From positions 1 to 59,971 of the forward strand of contig CAUYUJ010005619.1 in NCBI GenBank assembly GCA_963575745.1: a stretch of 59,971 bases of DNA, given 5' to 3'. The DNA is from Prorocentrum cordatum (Eukaryota > Sar > Dinophyceae > Prorocentrales > Prorocentraceae). The notes under the pieces are model-generated. The model saw only the letters and a program-made list of their open reading frames with translations, searched no databases and was not told the DNA's origin. The stretch's first letter is position 1, and each line of letters begins with the position of its first letter. Shown here one piece after another: positions 56,264 to 59,971 of this stretch. The translations under genes were made by a program, and so were the position numbers.

Positions 56264-57888
56264 GTCTTGGAGGCTTCCTTGGAGAGCTCGAAGGGCACGC
56301 GGGGCCGTCTTGAAGCGGTCTTGGCGACTCTCAGAGGCATGTTGGAGGCTATTCGGAATCGTCCTGGGATGCGTTGAGCGATATTGGAGGCGTATCTGGG
56401 CTCCTTGCAGCCATCTCGGATACATTTTGGGCCGTATTGGGCGCTCCAACGACCCGCGGCTACCTTCCCGCGCATGAAGGATTGGGCGGGGAAATGGGGA
56501 ACCGTGTCCATGAAGGGGAAGAGTGGGCTTGGATGAATTACTTCGTCACGCCGCTCACGCTTGAAGGGGTGCTGGGATTCCTGTCTCCCTCCGGCCCTCT
56601 CCTGCGGCGTGCCCCCCCGCTCCTGGCTACTTTCCCCCCCCCCCCATCCCTCCTTCCAGGCTCCGCGCGCGGCCTAGTGAAAACTGCGGGGAGAAAAACA
56701 ACAACTCGTTTTGAATACCTCTCCGAATTCTTGGTGGATTTTTCCGTGGGCGCGCGCATCGAAAAAACACGCGCGGAAAAATCCGGAGGGCACCCGGAAA
56801 AAATCACGCGGTTTCCGGGGCAAATTCACATTTGGATTTGGAAAAATCCGGGCAGAATTCACTCGAGAATCCGGGGTAGTATTCCCAGGCGGCCGTGGAA
56901 AAATCCCACCAGCCATGCAGGGCGTGGGTGGTGGTTTAACGGGCTAGCTTATCCGCGCGTTTCTCCCTGGCAGGGACGGGGGCCCCCCCCCTGCCCTCTC
57001 GTCCCCGGGCGTGGACAGAGAGTGGCCGCGGGGCGGTGGAGCGCCCGAAATGGCCGAAGATGGCTCCAAAGGAACCGCAGGCAACCCAAGAAGGATTCCG
57101 AGATCGCTCCATATACTTGCAGATGGCGCACTTTTGCTTCCAATGTGCCTCCAAGCCCCCTCAAGACCGCTTCGTGACAGCCCACAATTGTCTTTCGAGC
57201 TCTTGAAGGAGGCTTCCAACAGGTTCAACTCCTTTACAATCACTGTGCGCTTCAATTGTTTCCTTCTCGCCTTTTTGCTTTCCGTAGTTTCTGGAGGCCT
57301 CGAGATGGCTGCGAGTTGGTTTGAACTTGCTTTGAGAGGGGGCCATCAGGGCCCAAGTCGGCTCCAAGAGCACCAAAGAGCGGCCCAAAACGCTTCAAGG
57401 GCGTCGCAAGAGGGCCGCATTTGGCGACTGGGGGGCTCGAGAAGGAATGGGGCGTTGCTAGGGCCCCACTTCTTTGACCGACGGCTTCAAGATGGCCCCA
57501 GGAGGGCCCCCGAGGCTTCCAAGAGGGGCCCAGGAGATCCCCGAAACGACCCGAAGAGGGCCCCAAGGGGCTCCAAGACAGCCGCCAAAGGCAGCCAGAA
57601 TTGCCCTAAGAGAGCGCCGCGGCGGCACCGATATGACGACGTTGATGGTGCGTCCCGCAGGCACCTAAAGCGAACGACTCGAGATCCTCGATGATTGATG
57701 CCCGTCGTCGTCAGCGTGTTTTTTTTCCTCTCTATCCTTTATCTTTCCCTTCCTTGTCCTCCTCCTCCTCCTCGTCCCTCTTCTGTGACCTCCTCCCTTT
57801 TCTGCTCCCTTCCCGTTCCTGCGCATCTTCCGATTAATTACTCCTGCGCCTTTTTCTCTTCCCTAATGTAACGGTTGTCCTCGTTTTT
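56264..57888. other. Spacer between the 1.2-kb copies
   Basis: G-rich family in + orientation at 56260-56450 and in reverse at 57030-57620; a run of AAAAATCCGG words at 56760-56910; C run at 56633-56645; pyrimidine tract at 57725-57830. Open frames up to 267 residues here lack any protein features. Confidence 0.55.
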
Positions 57889-59085
57889 TCCCGGAAAGGG
57901 CATCGGCCCAGGGTTCTCTTTTCCTATGTAAACATATCCCCCCGTGGCCAACTTGAAGGAGGCCGGCGGATTCTTTCCCTGATAAATATCGAGGTCGAAT
58001 GAGGCCGGCGGATCAACATTTGAGGATGTCTCAGGCGAAACGTTTGTTTTTGAAATCCCGATCGATAAATCACAGGGCGCGGGCCACCTCAGCACGACCG
58101 CATCCCATCACGACCACGCCCCAGCACGACCGCGCCCCAGCACGACCACGCCCCAGCACGACCACACCCCAGCACGACCACACCCCAGCACGACCACACC
58201 CCAGCACGACCACACCCCAGCACGACCACGCCCCAGCACGACCCGATCGATAAATCACAGGGCGCGGACCACCCCAGCACGACCACACCCCAGCACGCCC
58301 CCACCCCAGCACGACCCCACCCCAGCACGACCACGCCCCAGCACGACCACACCCCAGCACGACCACACCCCATCACGACCACACCCCAGCACGACCCCAC
58401 CCCAGCACGACCCCACCCTAGCACGACCACACCCCAGCCGAACCCACACCCCAGCGCGAACCCCACCCCAGCCGACCCAACCCCAGTCCGACCCCACCAC
58501 ATCACGAACCACCTCACCCCAGCACGACCACACCCCAGCAGGACCCCACCCCAGCACGACCCCACCCCAGCAAGACCACACCCCAGCACGACCACACCCC
58601 AGCACGACCTCACCACAGCACGACCACACCCCAGCACGACCACGCCCCAGCACGACCACGCCCCAGCACGACCACGCCCCAGCACGACCACCCCCCCGCA
58701 CGACCACCCCCCCAGCACGACCACCCCCCAGCACGACCACCCCCCAGCACGACCACACCCCAGCTCGACCACACCCCAACACGACCATACTCCAGCACGA
58801 CCACACCCCAGCACGACCACACCCAGTCGCACCCCCGTGGAATGTTTCGTCGTTTCTGGTTGAGTGCTTGCCTGTTCGTGGGGTGTATCGTGGAATGTTT
58901 CACGGGGTGTCTCGTGGAATGTTTCGTGAGGTGTCTCGTGGGTTGTTTCGTGAGGTGTCTCCTGGGATGTTTCGCGGTGTGTCTCGTGGGATGTTTCGTG
59001 AGGTGTCGCCCAGTTGGATATCGTGAAAACGTGACCATGCTGCACATGTCTATATCCCTTTCCGGGTTCGTGGGTCCATCATGTT
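57889..59085 (+). repeat. 1.2-kb direct repeat, copy 2
   Basis: Same structure and almost the same length as copy 1, with CGATCGATAAATCACAGGG words at 58062 and 58244, the 16-bp array at 58090-58828, and the 24-bp array at 58836-59010. The unique parts are about 95% alike, the arrays differ mainly in unit order and small indels. Confidence 0.9.
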
Positions 59086-59971
59086 TTTCTGGCGCTGCTT
59101 GTTGCTTCACTTCGCTTTCATGCTCAGCGCAACTTGCTTGGGATTCGAGTCTGCAAATGCTTTCTTCTGCATGTTCTTGCCCCTCCTATTTCCTCCTACT
59201 TCCTCCTGCTCCTTGATCCTCCCGCCTCGTCCTACACCCTCGCTGGTGAGGGCGCGCCGCGCACGCGCGTTCCGCGCGGATCACTGGTGCGCCTTTTGCC
59301 TCCCTCAGGCTTCCTGTGCTTCTTCCTACCCCCTCCGAGCTCCTCTTCCGTGTTCCTACCTGCTCATGCTCTTGCACGTTTCCAGTCCTTCCTATCGCCA
59401 TGCTCCCTCTTTTCACCGTGTTCATTATGCTTTTCATTTTCCGCCCTCCTCACCTTTGCTCCGTTTCCTGCACCTCATCATCCGCGAATACGGATGCGGC
59501 TCGCTATTTTCGCCGCTTGCCCGATTACCCGGCCTTGATCAGGGCGACTCGCCTTGCGGTTGTTCATGGATTGGCTCGCGAGGATTTGAGCAACGCGTCA
59601 ATGACTTCACCGGGCGTCTAGGTGTTATTGTTGGCGCCTGGGCGTTGCCGCTGGGGTTTACCGCGGGCCAGCATGACTAACAAGTGCAAGCGGCGCGTTG
59701 GCAGGCATTCCCCTTCCTGGAGACATCTGTCTGGTTTCGCAGTGACCTCCTTTCGCACTGCTCTTGTTTCTTTGCCTCCAGTTTGCGGTTGTATGTTTGT
59801 AGCCCTTGGCTGAGCTCCATCAGACGGCTATAATTCCGCTGCCCTCGCTCGATGTATGACCGCCCCCGCCGCAATGCTCGCGAACTTTCCGGCGGGCTGA
59901 TCATTTGTGGTTTTGTCTGCAGTTGGACTGCGGGCGGGGCGCCGGCGCCGCTTATGCAGCGTTCCATTGTT
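59086..59971. other. Window end, no supported gene
   Basis: Pyrimidine-rich TTCCTCCT words at 59180-59480, then more balanced sequence. Open frames of 100-200 residues show no recognisable domain. Confidence 0.45.

Noticed and set aside
57011-57694. 227-residue frame in the G-rich spacer
   Set aside because: Composition follows the degenerate repeat; no motif or conserved pattern was seen.

Overview
The window looks like nuclear DNA of a protist with a large, repeat-rich genome, most likely a dinoflagellate (inference). Supporting this are very sparse genes, a probable GT-AG intron (a second is possible) whose acceptor is followed by G, low-complexity arrays over most of the non-coding DNA, and DNA-transposon genes with protist-type architecture. 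No ribosomal RNA, tRNA or CRISPR was recognised. All convincing genes lie on the + strand.

Layout. (1) 1-11.4 kb: a Helitron-like transposon. A 5' partial ORF (possible OB-fold protein) precedes a large RepHel gene with N-terminal helicase-associated-like repeats, C2H2 zinc finger, a DUF6570-like region, HUH/two-tyrosine Rep and Pif1 helicase. It is split by one clear 517-bp intron filled with a 33-bp tandem array, by a possible 65-bp intron, and by one apparent frameshift. A 17-bp repeat, GGTGCTYCTCAGCCTGC, is scattered through this region about 20 times, always on the same strand; inside the gene it is always read in the phase giving Gly-Ala-Pro/Ser-Gln-Pro. (2) 11.4-12.8 kb: G-rich degenerate repeats. 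(3) 12.8-14.4 kb: the 3' exon of a TRP-like cation channel gene. (4) 14.4-43.7 kb: about 29 kb without a convincing gene, a patchwork of unrelated tandem and degenerate repeats plus a family of short hairpins (ACACGCCG...CGGCGGAT). (5) 43.75-53.43 kb: a compact cluster of four apparently intronless genes: a fusion of SF3 helicase, zinc ribbon and a putative base-pyrophosphorylase-like domain; an AlkB-like 2-oxoglutarate dioxygenase with one internal TGA; a RING-finger protein; and a TV-Pol-like DNA polymerase joined to a D5-type SF3 helicase, split in three frames, with its own zinc finger. (6) 53.4-60 kb: repeats, including two direct copies of a 1.2-kb block made of 16-bp and 24-bp arrays.

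The cluster at 43.75-53.43 kb is the best candidate for an undescribed system. Polymerase plus SF3 helicase is a replication module known from virophages and transposons. The two neighbouring genes suggest nucleic-acid base modification, which would fit a genome known for 5-hydroxymethyluracil if the host is a dinoflagellate. No integrase or transposase was found beside it and its ends are not defined, so mobility is a hypothesis.
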